Positions 27,042 through 36,371 are shown, numbered from the stretch's first letter. The stretch is 64,000 nt of DNA from Agarivorans sp. Toyoura001 (GCF_005405585.1 NZ_BJEQ01000005.1:186001-250000), one strand, 5' to 3'. Notes: a model not told the origin generated them from the letters alone. Numbers and translations: made by a program.

Positions 27042-29785
27042 TGAAGACTCACGCACTTTGCCATCAGTCATTTTTCAACAGTTTGCTGGCCGAAACCGCT
27101 AACAAGCATTTAGAAGGCAATTCAGTATTTTTGCCCTTATCAGCAAGCTCTAGCCTAGAGATTAAGTTGAGTTATGTATCGCCCAGTTGGCGTCACCGCT
27201 ACAGCGGTGAACTGGTGTTACATCAAGCTCAACAACAAACAAGAATCTTATTTGAAGTGGCATTAAAATTAATCGTCGAGGGTTTGTACTCTCAGCTAAG
27301 CAAAGAAGAAAAAGCGCTATTTCGTCAGCGTGTCGAAGATTCTAATCATTATATTACTCGAGCCGAACAAGCTTTAAGCCAGCGTTCTAAGCTTACTTTA
27401 GACCAGTTTATTTTGTCTGAGCAAAGTTTGACTGGCGGCCATAGCATGCACCCTGCAGGAAAAAGTTGTGAGCCCCTAAGTGAACAACAACAAGCCCAAT
27501 ATTTGCCGGAGTTTGCCAGCAATTTTGCCATTGAATGGTTTGCGGTTCACTCCTCTCACTTGGTCGGCGAAAGCCTTGTTGGAGACTTAGCAGACAAACT
27601 AAAACAGCTTTACAGAAATTGTGAAAAACAGGCCAATCAAGCTAATGGCGCTACATTCACTGCAGATCAGCTAGAAGATAAACAATGGGTGCCCTTCCCT
27701 ATGCACCCTTTACAAGCCAAAGCCTGGCGTGCGAGTGAACAGGCGCTAAGCCTTGCCGAAGTGGTAAAAGACCTAGGAATAGAATCTGCAGGCTGGACAG
27801 CCACATCATCTAGTCGGGCTATTTACCATCCCCAGCAAGCTTGGATGCTAAAGGTCTCGCTGCCAGTCAAACTCACCAACTCCTTACGCTTACTCACCAG
27901 TAAAGAAGCCAAACGAGGAATTCAGTTCAGTCGCTTACTAAATACCCCCGCGGGTGAAGAGCTGCGTCAGCGCTTGCCTGATAGCTACTTTATAGAAGAA
28001 CCCTTATGGGCAAGTGTTACTGGCATAAACGGCGAAGTATTAGACCTACCACTGATTAGCTTTAGAGAAAACCCATTCCATCAATCACATGCTGCTAACA
28101 GTAAATTAAATACTGAAAACATGTTTTGCTTGGCAAGTGTAAACCAAGTTAACAGCGCGCAAAAAGATGCCAAAGTTGTTCACTGGATTAAGAGCTACGC
28201 ACAACAACACCAATTATGTTACCAGCACGCTTCGCTTAAATGGGTGTCGGCGTTTTGGGACAAGGTGATTAAGCCGCTATGTATTGCGCGCACCGACTAC
28301 GGATTTGTGCTGTTAGCCCACCAACAAAATATTCTTGTTAAGATTGAAAACAACCTACCTAGCGGCGCTGCGTATAGAGATTGCCAAGGTATTGGTTTAA
28401 CCAGCCAAGCAATGAGTTTGTTTAAACAACAGTTTGGCGACGAAAGGCCCGAGTACTTTATGGAGGCTGAGCAGGTAAACCCCTACCATGCCTACTATTT
28501 AATCGGCAACAGCCTACTTAATACCCTTGCCGCTATTGGTGCCGCAGGTTTGATCAGCGAAACTAAATTATGGGATTTGTGCCGGGATAAAATAAGTGAG
28601 TTGCAAGCAAGCCATCCTCAAGATGGTTCTTTCTATACGTATTTACTTAGCACTCCAAGCTTACATTGGAAACGTAATTTTTATTGCTTCTTGGCGAATC
28701 ACAATGAAGCCACGCTAGAAGATCCTAGCAAAATCTACTGTTCTATCGACAACCCTTTTAAACAAACTAAGGCACCGTTGCTCACCTTTAAAAAGCTCGC
28801 AGGTGGCAGAACGCTATGTTTCGAAGATGAACAACTCCCTGACAACGCAATAACGTTTGCGGTAAGAGAAAATGGCGAAACGCTGGCGAGAGGCACCATA
28901 GAAAACCATCAACACTGCTGCCAGCTGCGGTTTGATGGCGATGATTCCACATTAAACGCACTATACAAAACAGACGATTTGTTATGGTGGAGTGTTGCGG
29001 AACATGGCCTATTCAAGCTTAAGCTCGACGCCCTAAAGTGTGACTACTACCCAGCCTCTGCCAAACACGCTGTTAATCAATCCGAATTGAATGCCTTAAC
29101 GTTGCAGCAATTTTTGCAGCTAGCGCCGCTATGGCGAGAACAACAAACTACCGCAAAAAGTGCTGAGCTAATATGCGCCGACAATGGTAATAAGCACCCG
29201 ATTCGTCCTGCAAGGCCTCGTGGCCAGGTATATAGCCGCTACTTTTACCACTTAAAACGCCAACTCACCTTTAGGGTCATCGATAAAGAGCGAGATTTAA
29301 CCTGCTTTAATCGTTGGCATAACCACCCCAAAATATTTCCGGTTTGGGAGCTAGAAGGCGATAAACAAAGCCATAACGAGTATTTAAGCAAAATGGAAAA
29401 AGACCCACATCAATATGCCGTCATTGGCGAATTTGATGGGGTACCGTTTGGCTATTTTGAAGTGTATTGGACAGCAGAAGATCGCTTAGGTCCTCATTAT
29501 AGCTATCAAGAATACGACCGTGGCGTGCATATTTTAGTGGGCAACTTCAATTTTAGGGGCGGCGTGTATTTTGACACTTGGGGCTGCGCAATATTGCAGT
29601 ACTGCTTTTTAGATGAAGCTAAAACCAACAACGTAATGGGCGAACCAAGGGCCGACAATCACCGGGTAGTAAGCATTACCGAACGACTTGGTTTAGAGAA
29701 ACAATTTGAGTTCGATTTTCCACACAAACGGGCGGCATTACTGCAATGTAGCCGCCAGCGATTCTTTAATCAATTTGCCATTTAG
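27041..29785 (+). CDS. iucA: IucA-IucB fusion: NIS synthetase plus N6-hydroxylysine acetyltransferase
   Basis: 914 residues, against ~575 for IucA and ~315 for IucB. Residues ~1-590 are an IucA-type NIS synthetase (GGHSMHPAGKSCEP, FPMHPLQAKAW, SSSRAIYHP, KLTNSLRLLTSKEAKRGI, DYGFVLLAHQQNILVK, YRDCQG). A ~130-residue linker region follows, then an IucB/AlcB-type GNAT domain from ~730 to the end (FGYFEVYWTAEDRLG, YDRGVHILVGNFNFRGG, EPRADNHRV, FDFPHKRAALL). One polypeptide would thus acetylate N6-hydroxylysine and attach it to citrate. The frame is continuous with no sign of a join error: both parts lie in one uninterrupted reading frame. Start overlaps the nitroreductase stop; iucD follows nine bases later. 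Confidence 0.93.
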   Translation: MKTHALCHQSFFNSLLAETANKHLEGNSVFLPLSASSSLEIKLSYVSPSWRHRYSGELVLHQAQQQTRILFEVALKLIVEGLYSQLSKEEKALFRQRVEDSNHYITRAEQALSQRSKLTLDQFILSEQSLTGGHSMHPAGKSCEPLSEQQQAQYLPEFASNFAIEWFAVHSSHLVGESLVGDLADKLKQLYRNCEKQANQANGATFTADQLEDKQWVPFPMHPLQAKAWRASEQALSLAEVVKDLGIESAGWTATSSSRAIYHPQQAWMLKVSLPVKLTNSLRLLTSKEAKRGIQFSRLLNTPAGEELRQRLPDSYFIEEPLWASVTGINGEVLDLPLISFRENPFHQSHAANSKLNTENMFCLASVNQVNSAQKDAKVVHWIKSYAQQHQLCYQHASLKWVSAFWDKVIKPLCIARTDYGFVLLAHQQNILVKIENNLPSGAAYRDCQGIGLTSQAMSLFKQQFGDERPEYFMEAEQVNPYHAYYLIGNSLLNTLAAIGAAGLISETKLWDLCRDKISELQASHPQDGSFYTYLLSTPSLHWKRNFYCFLANHNEATLEDPSKIYCSIDNPFKQTKAPLLTFKKLAGGRTLCFEDEQLPDNAITFAVRENGETLARGTIENHQHCCQLRFDGDDSTLNALYKTDDLLWWSVAEHGLFKLKLDALKCDYYPASAKHAVNQSELNALTLQQFLQLAPLWREQQTTAKSAELICADNGNKHPIRPARPRGQVYSRYFYHLKRQLTFRVIDKERDLTCFNRWHNHPKIFPVWELEGDKQSHNEYLSKMEKDPHQYAVIGEFDGVPFGYFEVYWTAEDRLGPHYSYQEYDRGVHILVGNFNFRGGVYFDTWGCAILQYCFLDEAKTNNVMGEPRADNHRVVSITERLGLEKQFEFDFPHKRAALLQCSRQRFFNQFAI

Positions 29786-29794
29786 GGACTAAAT

Positions 29795-31111
29795 ATGAAC
29801 ACACAAACAGTAGATTTACTCGGCGTTGGTATTGGCCCTTTTAACTTGAGTATTGCTGCCTTAGCCAGCACAAAGCCTGATCTTTCAACGCTTTTTTTAG
29901 AACGTAAAAAGGCTTTTGCTTGGCACCCTGGGCTGTTACTAAATGATGCAAAAATGCAAACCTCCTACTTGAAGGATTTAGTGACAGGCATTGACCCCAC
30001 CAATCCCTATAGTTTTTTAAATTACTTGGTAGAACAACAAAAGCTCTATCCCTTTATTGCCTCAGGCCAGTCGGTAATTTCACGCATCGAATTTTCCCAT
30101 TACCTAAGCTGGGCAGCACACAGCTTAAACAATACACGCTTTAACCAAGACGTTCAGTCGGTTGAGTTTAATGGCGACGTCTTTACCATTGAAACCAGTG
30201 AACACAGTTACCAAAGTAAACACTTGGTCGTTGGCACTGGTATGCAACCACAAGTGCCTACTTTTTGTGAGCCCCACATTAGCAATACCTGTTTTCATGC
30301 CAGCGAATTAGGCTTGAGAAAACCCAATTTAACGGGCAAGCGTGTGGCTATTATTGGCGGAGGACAAACCGGTGCTGATGTATTCCAGCACTTGTTCGAC
30401 AAAACCTTCGGCGAAGTAGCAGATATAAACTGGATATCGCGCCGCTCAAATATTGAGGCATTAGATGAAAGCTGCTTTACCGATCAGTATTTTATGCCTG
30501 ATTATGTGGATGGATTTTATCACCTAGCGCAAACTACCAAAAACAGTGAAGTGTCTCGCCAAAAACTCACCAGTGACGGAATTACAAACGACTGCTTACA
30601 AGGCATTTACCAGCGCCTTTATCACGACCGTTATGTGCTTAATAATCCAAGCTGGTGGTCTATTCAGCCCAATCGAACACTGATTTCGCTGGCGCATAAC
30701 GAAAATGGCTACAAATTACACTTGGAGCATGGTCTCACCCACGACAATACTCAAATCAACGCCGACGTAGTGATATTATGTACCGGTTACCGCCGTGCAC
30801 TGCCGAGTTGTTTAAGCAAACTAGCTTCGCAAATCCCTCTAAATTCACAAGGCTTGCCAGAGCTTTGTCCTGACTTTAGCGTGAAATGGCCAGCAGCTAA
30901 CAACAACCGCATTTACATGGTGAATGCCGGCATTCATAGCCACGGTATTGCCGAGCCGCAACTCAGCTTAGCCACCTGGCGAGCTGCAAAAATTATTAAC
31001 CATGCCAGCGGCAAAAACCTTTATGAAATAGACCAGCAAGAAGCCATTGTAGATTGGGGACTATCGAGCCCAGAAGTGCTTATTCAGCCTAAAGCAAAAG
31101 CCGCAGTTTAA
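29795..31111 (+). CDS. iucD: L-lysine N6-monooxygenase IucD
   Basis: 438 residues (E. coli IucD ~425-445). FAD-binding GVGIGPFNLS (~10-19), the FLERKKAFAWHPG segment, KDLVTGIDPTNPYSFLNYLV-type region, NADPH-binding IGGGQTGADV (~186-195) and the C-terminal GIAEPQLSLATWRAA are shared with IucD rather than ornithine hydroxylases. It hydroxylates the side-chain nitrogen of lysine, the first step of aerobactin synthesis. Last gene of the operon, ended by a terminator. Confidence 0.94.
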   Translation: MNTQTVDLLGVGIGPFNLSIAALASTKPDLSTLFLERKKAFAWHPGLLLNDAKMQTSYLKDLVTGIDPTNPYSFLNYLVEQQKLYPFIASGQSVISRIEFSHYLSWAAHSLNNTRFNQDVQSVEFNGDVFTIETSEHSYQSKHLVVGTGMQPQVPTFCEPHISNTCFHASELGLRKPNLTGKRVAIIGGGQTGADVFQHLFDKTFGEVADINWISRRSNIEALDESCFTDQYFMPDYVDGFYHLAQTTKNSEVSRQKLTSDGITNDCLQGIYQRLYHDRYVLNNPSWWSIQPNRTLISLAHNENGYKLHLEHGLTHDNTQINADVVILCTGYRRALPSCLSKLASQIPLNSQGLPELCPDFSVKWPAANNNRIYMVNAGIHSHGIAEPQLSLATWRAAKIINHASGKNLYEIDQQEAIVDWGLSSPEVLIQPKAKAAV

Positions 31112-31115
31112 AAGT

Positions 31116-31144
31116 AAAAAGCACGGCGTTTGCCGTGCTTTTAT
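31116..31144 (+). terminator. Terminator of the siderophore operon
   Basis: Stem AAAAGCACGGC / GCCGTGCTTTT with loop GTTT, T-run at the 3' side, starting six bases after the iucD stop. Confidence 0.93.
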
Positions 31145-31435
31145 GACCCTAAGAACTTAGCTAAACACCGCGAACCAAGCCTGAACGGCTATCAAACTTA
31201 AATAACGAGTCTGCATTATTGAACCATTTAGTGGAACAATGCTTTCCAGCCACTCGGCTTACTCTCTCATCATCTTCATGACAAAATTCACTCAACTTAT
31301 AGCCACTTAGTTAGCGCCATCGCTCACAAGCACAGTGAGAACAGCGACAACGTGGTTAGCCCTAACAACTTTAAGATTGTGTTAATCACTAGCGTCAATA
31401 GCACCAAATTTACCAGGTGCTCTGAGGAGATAACG
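31145..31435. other. Intergenic, no gene seen
   Basis: Upstream region of the DUF3179 gene. No Fur-like repeat and no credible coding frame were noticed; a weak frame entering the next gene from 31352 lacks a start codon with a ribosome site. Confidence 0.4.
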
Positions 31436-32512
31436 ATGAAGATATTTTTTAACTTATATGCACTGCTGCTGGCTAGCTTCGCTATTTTTTGTGCGGTATT
31501 AATGACCGAGCCAGGTCAAACCATTGGCGTACCAAGAGACTTAGTGCTGCACTATTTCCGCTACATGCCTTATTACTGGACAGCACAAGCATTGGCTTTA
31601 GCCCTACTTTGGTTGGTAAATAGCAAAGGGAAGTTTTGGAAACCTGTATGGATGGGCTTATCCACTGCAGGTGTAGCGCTTACTTTCTGGGCGCAGTCTT
31701 ATGCAATGCCCACCGCTTTCCCTACTGAGCAGTTTAACGCGCAGTACTTCTCAACCGAAGATGCGGATATGTTCATTCCAGAAGAAGACTCACGGGTTTA
31801 TGTGGTTGAGCTAAAAGGCGAAACCTTTATCTTCCCTCGTTACCACCTACAAGTTCCGCATGTTGCTGGTTTTGAACAAGATGGTGTTGAGTACGCAGTA
31901 ACCTATTGTGGATTATCTAACTTACCAATGGTAGTAGAAACAGACTACGGCTTAGGTAAATCTAACTTACAAGTATTGGGGCAAGTGCATAACAACCTAG
32001 TATTCAAAGACACTAATAACGGTACCGCGATTCAGCAAATTACTATGCAGTCTGAATTTACCGAACATCAAACTACGGTACACCCAAATACCCAAATGGA
32101 ATGGGAAACGGCTAAAACCTTATACCCAGATGCACAAGTATACGTTTATGGTATGGAGCGTTTAATCGACCAGGTATTACTTGGCTTATTTGAACAACCA
32201 CTGAAAGACCAACGTAATATTGATAATCCAGACTTTATCTTTGATACCTTGAACTTGGCTGATACTAGAATCAACCCGAAACAAGAAATATTTGGATACG
32301 ACAACGGCCAAGAGCAAATTGCGATTGACCCAAGCTTTGCCCATGAAAATAATGGCTTCACCTTTGAGTTAGGTGGTGAAACCCTGCAGATATTTAGTGA
32401 TGGCGAGATTGTTAAGTTGCTCAATGAACAAGGTGAACAAGTGGCTACCCATAACGGTGTTCACTACGGTATTTGGACACAGTTTTTTCCAAACACAGTA
32501 ATACTTAGCTAA
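31436..32512 (+). CDS. DUF3179-like membrane-anchored protein
   Basis: 358 residues from the ATG at 31436, preceded by GAGGAGA. Two to three N-terminal membrane segments (about 5-25, 42-62 and 70-88) are followed by a large extracytoplasmic domain with features of DUF3179 (YAVTYCGLSNLPMV around 155-168, then a repeated beta-rich pattern). Function is unknown for the family. It starts a run of three exported products and has its own terminator. Confidence 0.65.
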   Translation: MKIFFNLYALLLASFAIFCAVLMTEPGQTIGVPRDLVLHYFRYMPYYWTAQALALALLWLVNSKGKFWKPVWMGLSTAGVALTFWAQSYAMPTAFPTEQFNAQYFSTEDADMFIPEEDSRVYVVELKGETFIFPRYHLQVPHVAGFEQDGVEYAVTYCGLSNLPMVVETDYGLGKSNLQVLGQVHNNLVFKDTNNGTAIQQITMQSEFTEHQTTVHPNTQMEWETAKTLYPDAQVYVYGMERLIDQVLLGLFEQPLKDQRNIDNPDFIFDTLNLADTRINPKQEIFGYDNGQEQIAIDPSFAHENNGFTFELGGETLQIFSDGEIVKLLNEQGEQVATHNGVHYGIWTQFFPNTVILS

Positions 32513-32536
32513 GCGACTACCAACAAACATCCTTAC

Positions 32537-32563
32537 AAAGGCCGCTAATGCGGCCTTTTCTAT
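32537..32563 (+). terminator. Terminator after the DUF3179-like gene
   Basis: Stem AAAGGCCGC / GCGGCCTTT with TAAT loop (32537-32558) followed by TTCT; 25 bp beyond the stop codon. Confidence 0.88.
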
Positions 32564-32788
32564 TTAGCACCATCCGATTTTCACCGCTGATTCACAAAGC
32601 TTTTGGCTTAGGCGGCTTTATCCACTCGCCAACTGGCCGCAACACTGGTTAATTATTTTTCTCAACCATAAACACCCTAAAGATGCCCAATACGATTATC
32701 AAGTACTCTAAAGGATGTTGATAATGGTGTCATTGAAATGCAGCGACCGAACAAAAACTTATTGCTTTCCACCCTAAGAGAAACAGTT

Positions 32789-33802
32789 ATGAAAAAGCTA
32801 TTTGTTGTAACAACTGCAACTGCAGCGTTAATTGCCACGGCTGCCAACGCAGGCTCTTACAATACTTTCGAAGCTAATGGGAACGCCTTTGTTGCACGCT
32901 CTATGGAAGCACCAATGACCATGCAAGAACGACTAGCGGTATTCCCACGAGGTTATGATTTGCACGGCGTTAACGGAAGCATTGGCTACATTGGTATACA
33001 ACACGGTAGCACCGAATGGGTTTCGTCAGGCCTTAATGAGCACGGCCTAAATGTTGAATCACTCGCCCTTATAGAAAGCAAATATGTGGCAGAAGGTGAA
33101 GGCGACGTAAATTACTTGGGCCTGGTCTCTCATGTATTAGCAAATGCCAAAAGCGTAGAACAAGCCATTGCACTATTGAAGAAAACCAAAGTAGAAACCA
33201 CCACTATTGCCGTTGCGCATGGCTCAACCGTTGGAATGCACTTCGCCATTCGTGATAACCAACGCGCCATAGTTATTGAGTACCTAGATGGCAGTGGTTA
33301 CCCAAGCATTTTTGAAAACCACTTAGGTGCAATGACCAACGACCCTAACTACGCAGAGATGGAGCAACTTGCAGCGGAAGTCTTTGATGCCGATGGTGCC
33401 AGCGTACGCATGGCTGATTACCAACTAAAACTATCTGAGAAAACATTCAAAGGCTTTGATAAAACCTCTACCGACCGCTTCTTGCAATCTGTCTCAATGA
33501 ACTATGTTGAAGATCTACGTCGAGTAAAAACTGATTTAGATGCAGTGAACCGAGCTTGGACCATTGTTAACTCAATGGAAATTGTAGAGGGCTCATTGTA
33601 CTGGCGCTGGATAGATCAAAACCCACAGATGGTTGGCTATGGCACGGTAGTAGATCTAAAAAAAAAAGATTATTACTTTCGCACCATGGACAACATGAAC
33701 ATTCGCAAAATTGATGTGGACCGAATAGATTTCTCCACCGTGGAGTACAAGGCTGCATCTATCTATGGCTCTGCAGATTACCAACAATACCGATGGCAGT
33801 AA
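32789..33802 (+). CDS. Choloylglycine-hydrolase/penicillin V acylase family protein lacking the catalytic cysteine
   Basis: 337 residues from the ATG at 32789 (MKKLFVV...), with a signal peptide cut near ANA-GSYN (~21). Family segments: GNAFVARSME (~30-39, the RSMD motif), GLNEHGLNVESL (~78-89) and the AMTNDPNY loop (~175-182). In this Ntn-hydrolase family the mature protein begins with a nucleophilic Cys; here the region reads AGSYNTF and the whole protein contains no cysteine. Either Ser takes over as nucleophile or the protein is a non-catalytic relative. Periplasmic location is expected; the substrate (N-acyl amide, e.g. acyl-homoserine lactone or bile-salt-like) is unknown. Confidence 0.8.
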   Translation: MKKLFVVTTATAALIATAANAGSYNTFEANGNAFVARSMEAPMTMQERLAVFPRGYDLHGVNGSIGYIGIQHGSTEWVSSGLNEHGLNVESLALIESKYVAEGEGDVNYLGLVSHVLANAKSVEQAIALLKKTKVETTTIAVAHGSTVGMHFAIRDNQRAIVIEYLDGSGYPSIFENHLGAMTNDPNYAEMEQLAAEVFDADGASVRMADYQLKLSEKTFKGFDKTSTDRFLQSVSMNYVEDLRRVKTDLDAVNRAWTIVNSMEIVEGSLYWRWIDQNPQMVGYGTVVDLKKKDYYFRTMDNMNIRKIDVDRIDFSTVEYKAASIYGSADYQQYRWQ

Positions 33803-33879
33803 TTACACGCGCAAAAAGTCGTCGATTACATTCAATCATCAAAGCCCTTTATCAGGCCATCACCTCAAGAGAACAAGCT

Positions 33880-34344
33880 ATGAATATCATCAACTTTTTA
33901 ATTGGTCTTGCGCTGTTAGCACTTACTATGGCGTCACCGGGTGTCGCTTTTGCTAACGATAGTAAATCAGAAGTATTAACCGCAGTGCATGAAATGTGGG
34001 ATCATGCGAGCAACGCCGATGTAGATGCAATGTTTAGCAAAGCGCCTGATAACCACACTTACGTAATGGCTGGCCACCCTCTTTGGTCAAAGCAAGAGAC
34101 GCTGGGTTTGTATGGTTTAGCCTTTGATGGCGTAGTAAAACAGCACTTAAAAACCCATAAAGAGCAAGTAACGCTGTTATCTGACACTGTTGCTCTTTAT
34201 GTAGCAGACATGCATTACAGCCAATTTGATGTTAATGGTCCCCCCCTAGAGTCTGGCCCTTATGTCATTACCGTTGTCTTAAAAAAGGTCAATGGTCACT
34301 GGTTAAACATGCACTCTCACCAGTCATTCCCCGCAACCAACTAA
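33880..34344 (+). CDS. Exported SnoaL/NTF2-like protein
   Basis: 154 residues from the ATG at 33880; the longer frame upstream lacks an ATG with a site and would bury the signal peptide (cut near AFA-NDSK). The mature part has the NTF2-like layout: helix with HEMWDHASNADVDAMF, then WSKQETLGLYG and a strand ending VNGHWLNMHSHQS, as in DUF4440/SnoaL-like proteins. Function unknown; probably a periplasmic binding or enzyme fold. It follows the acylase-like gene by 77 bp and may be co-transcribed. Confidence 0.7.
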   Translation: MNIINFLIGLALLALTMASPGVAFANDSKSEVLTAVHEMWDHASNADVDAMFSKAPDNHTYVMAGHPLWSKQETLGLYGLAFDGVVKQHLKTHKEQVTLLSDTVALYVADMHYSQFDVNGPPLESGPYVITVVLKKVNGHWLNMHSHQSFPATN

Positions 34345-34393
34345 AGATAACAACTTAAACTGCCAGGCCTGTTTTAGCAGGTGTTAAAGTACG

Positions 34394-35281
34394 TTACTGA
34401 CTAATCCGGTCTTGCAGTGCCATGGCTTTTTCCAAAAATATATCACCAGCCATGCTCAGTTCTTTGTTCTTATTATGAATCACCGACCCATGCCAAATGA
34501 TTCGATTAGCGCCCTCTAAAGAAAACTCATTTAAGTCTCCAGAATCTAAGTAAGGCTGCACAATATAACAAGGTAATCGACACCAACCAGTGCCAGCAAG
34601 CATCATAGCAATGCTTTCCTGCGCATTGTTAGAGATGATATTTCGGTCACTGGATACATACACCTCTTGGTGACCCAGTTGATAAATAAACTTAGGCACT
34701 ATTTGGCTAAGCTTTGCTACCTCTTGTTCGCTGAGAACGCAGCCTTGAGTAACGACCTGCTTAGCCGCCACCTCTACCATACTAAAATGAAAGACATCAA
34801 TTTGAGCTAACTCACTTTGCTCAACTAGTGGTGAAAATACTAAACCAAGATCTGCATCGCCTGCGTTCACCCAATCCAATACTTGCAGGGTTTCGCCGCT
34901 TAACACTTCTAATTCAATGGTAGGAATTTGATTCAATACTTCCAAGTAACATTCGGTCACTTGCTGGCAAACTAAGCTGTTATCAATGGCAACCTTAAAC
35001 TCATTCGGCAAGGCTTGGTCAAATGCCGTTAGCTGGCTATCAAATTGTTGGGCGTCTTGCATAATTCTTTTAGCAAGCCGAAACAATATTTTACCTTCAT
35101 CGGTAATCACTAGCTGGCGCACTTTGCGTTCAAACAAGCTCAAGTTACAGCTATCTTCTAAAGCGCCCACCAGCTTAGCAATAACTTGCGGGCGCTTATT
35201 TAGCAGCATACCAGCTTGCTTAAAGCTGCCTGACTCCACCGTACTAACAAAGGCTTGAAGTTGGCTCAGTGAGTAATTCAT
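34394..35281 (-). CDS. LysR-family transcriptional regulator
   Basis: 295 residues from the ATG at 35281 (MNYSLSQLQAF), chosen because the helix-turn-helix then begins at the normal place (SGSFKQAGMLLNKRPQVIAKLVGALE, ~17-42); the upstream extension is not family-like. A LysR substrate-binding domain follows (~90-295). The winged-helix recognition part is unusual (NKRPQVIAKLVGALEDS). Target and effector unknown; convergent with the SnoaL-like gene. Confidence 0.88.
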   Translation of the reverse strand: MNYSLSQLQAFVSTVESGSFKQAGMLLNKRPQVIAKLVGALEDSCNLSLFERKVRQLVITDEGKILFRLAKRIMQDAQQFDSQLTAFDQALPNEFKVAIDNSLVCQQVTECYLEVLNQIPTIELEVLSGETLQVLDWVNAGDADLGLVFSPLVEQSELAQIDVFHFSMVEVAAKQVVTQGCVLSEQEVAKLSQIVPKFIYQLGHQEVYVSSDRNIISNNAQESIAMMLAGTGWCRLPCYIVQPYLDSGDLNEFSLEGANRIIWHGSVIHNKNKELSMAGDIFLEKAMALQDRISQ

Positions 35282-35437
35282 CTTAGTGCTCTTGGAGGTA
35301 AGTTGTTTATTTATAGCATAAACACCCTTAGGGTGTTTTCTTTTATCTAAAAGCACTTGTTAAGGTGTGAAAAAGTCTCTTACCCAGCTCTTTACTGAGA
35401 ACATAGAGTCCATGAAATGAGGATGACGACTTTTTAG

Positions 35438-36367
35438 TTATGCGTCTGCAGGCTGGGTATCTCTTGCTTGAGTATCTTCGCACCAATAAGGCGGACTGCC
35501 AAAGCATTGCAAAAAGTAATCAATAAACACTCTTACTTTAGGTGCAAGCAAGGTCGCGCTGGGGTAAACAGCCCAAATAGCGGCGTTATCGAGTAGCGGA
35601 TAATCCTCCAATACTTGCACCAGTTGACCCGACTTAAGCTGCTCATAAGCAATCCAAGTTGCGCACTTCGCCAAGCCCATTCCATCAGCACAAAGGTCGC
35701 GAACGGCCTCTCCATTATCAACGCGGATATGCCCTTTTACCTTAAAGTTAAAAGGACCATTAGTAGTAGCAAAATTCCAATGGGCTAAACCTGCTTGCTT
35801 TATACATTGATGATTTACTAACTGCTCAGGATTTTCCGGTTTGCCGTGTTTTGCTAAATACTCAGGAGATGCACAAATAATACGTTTATCCGCCGCCAGT
35901 TTTCGCGCAATCAGGCTTGAGTCATGCAATGTGGCGTTACGAATAGATACATCGAAACCTCCTTCAACTAAATCAAACATACTGTCACTTAAGGAAATAT
36001 CCACCGACAAATCTGGGTATAACGCCAAAAACTCTTTTAAGGCAGGAATGATATGCATTCGCCCAAAAGAAGACGGCACGGCGATTCGAAGCACGCCTTG
36101 AGGTAGAGCACTGCCAGAGCCAACAGAGGCTTTTCCTGCATCTACTCTTAACAGTATCTCTTTAGCATGAGGTAGAAAGGCGACGCCTTCCTCGGTAAGC
36201 GATACCTTACGGGTCGTTCTATGTACTAATCGCGCACCTAAGCTCTCTTCAAGACGGCTAATATGCATACTAGCAACCGGTGGAGACAAACCTAATTCTT
36301 GGCCCGCTTGGCTAATATTATGGGTGGAGGCTAGCCTCACAAACAGTTTGAGGTGTTCTATGTTCAT
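35438..36367 (-). CDS. LysR-family transcriptional regulator
   Basis: 309 residues. Classic HTH at the N-terminus (HNISQAGQELGLSPPVASMHISRLEESLGARLVHRTTRKVSLT region, ~16-58) and a substrate-binding domain of the CrgA/AaeR-like group (RIAVPSSFGRMHIIPAL). It starts four bases after the MATE stop codon, so it is co-transcribed with that pump and may control it or the divergent genes; target unknown. Confidence 0.9.
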   Translation of the reverse strand: MNIEHLKLFVRLASTHNISQAGQELGLSPPVASMHISRLEESLGARLVHRTTRKVSLTEEGVAFLPHAKEILLRVDAGKASVGSGSALPQGVLRIAVPSSFGRMHIIPALKEFLALYPDLSVDISLSDSMFDLVEGGFDVSIRNATLHDSSLIARKLAADKRIICASPEYLAKHGKPENPEQLVNHQCIKQAGLAHWNFATTNGPFNFKVKGHIRVDNGEAVRDLCADGMGLAKCATWIAYEQLKSGQLVQVLEDYPLLDNAAIWAVYPSATLLAPKVRVFIDYFLQCFGSPPYWCEDTQARDTQPADA

Positions 36368-36371
36368 TACA

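Noticed and set aside
17483..29785. Vibrioferrin, petrobactin or putrebactin-type biosynthesis.
   Set aside because: No decarboxylase, ATP-grasp or dehydroshikimate genes; the hydroxylase, both synthetases and the acetyltransferase each resemble aerobactin enzymes.
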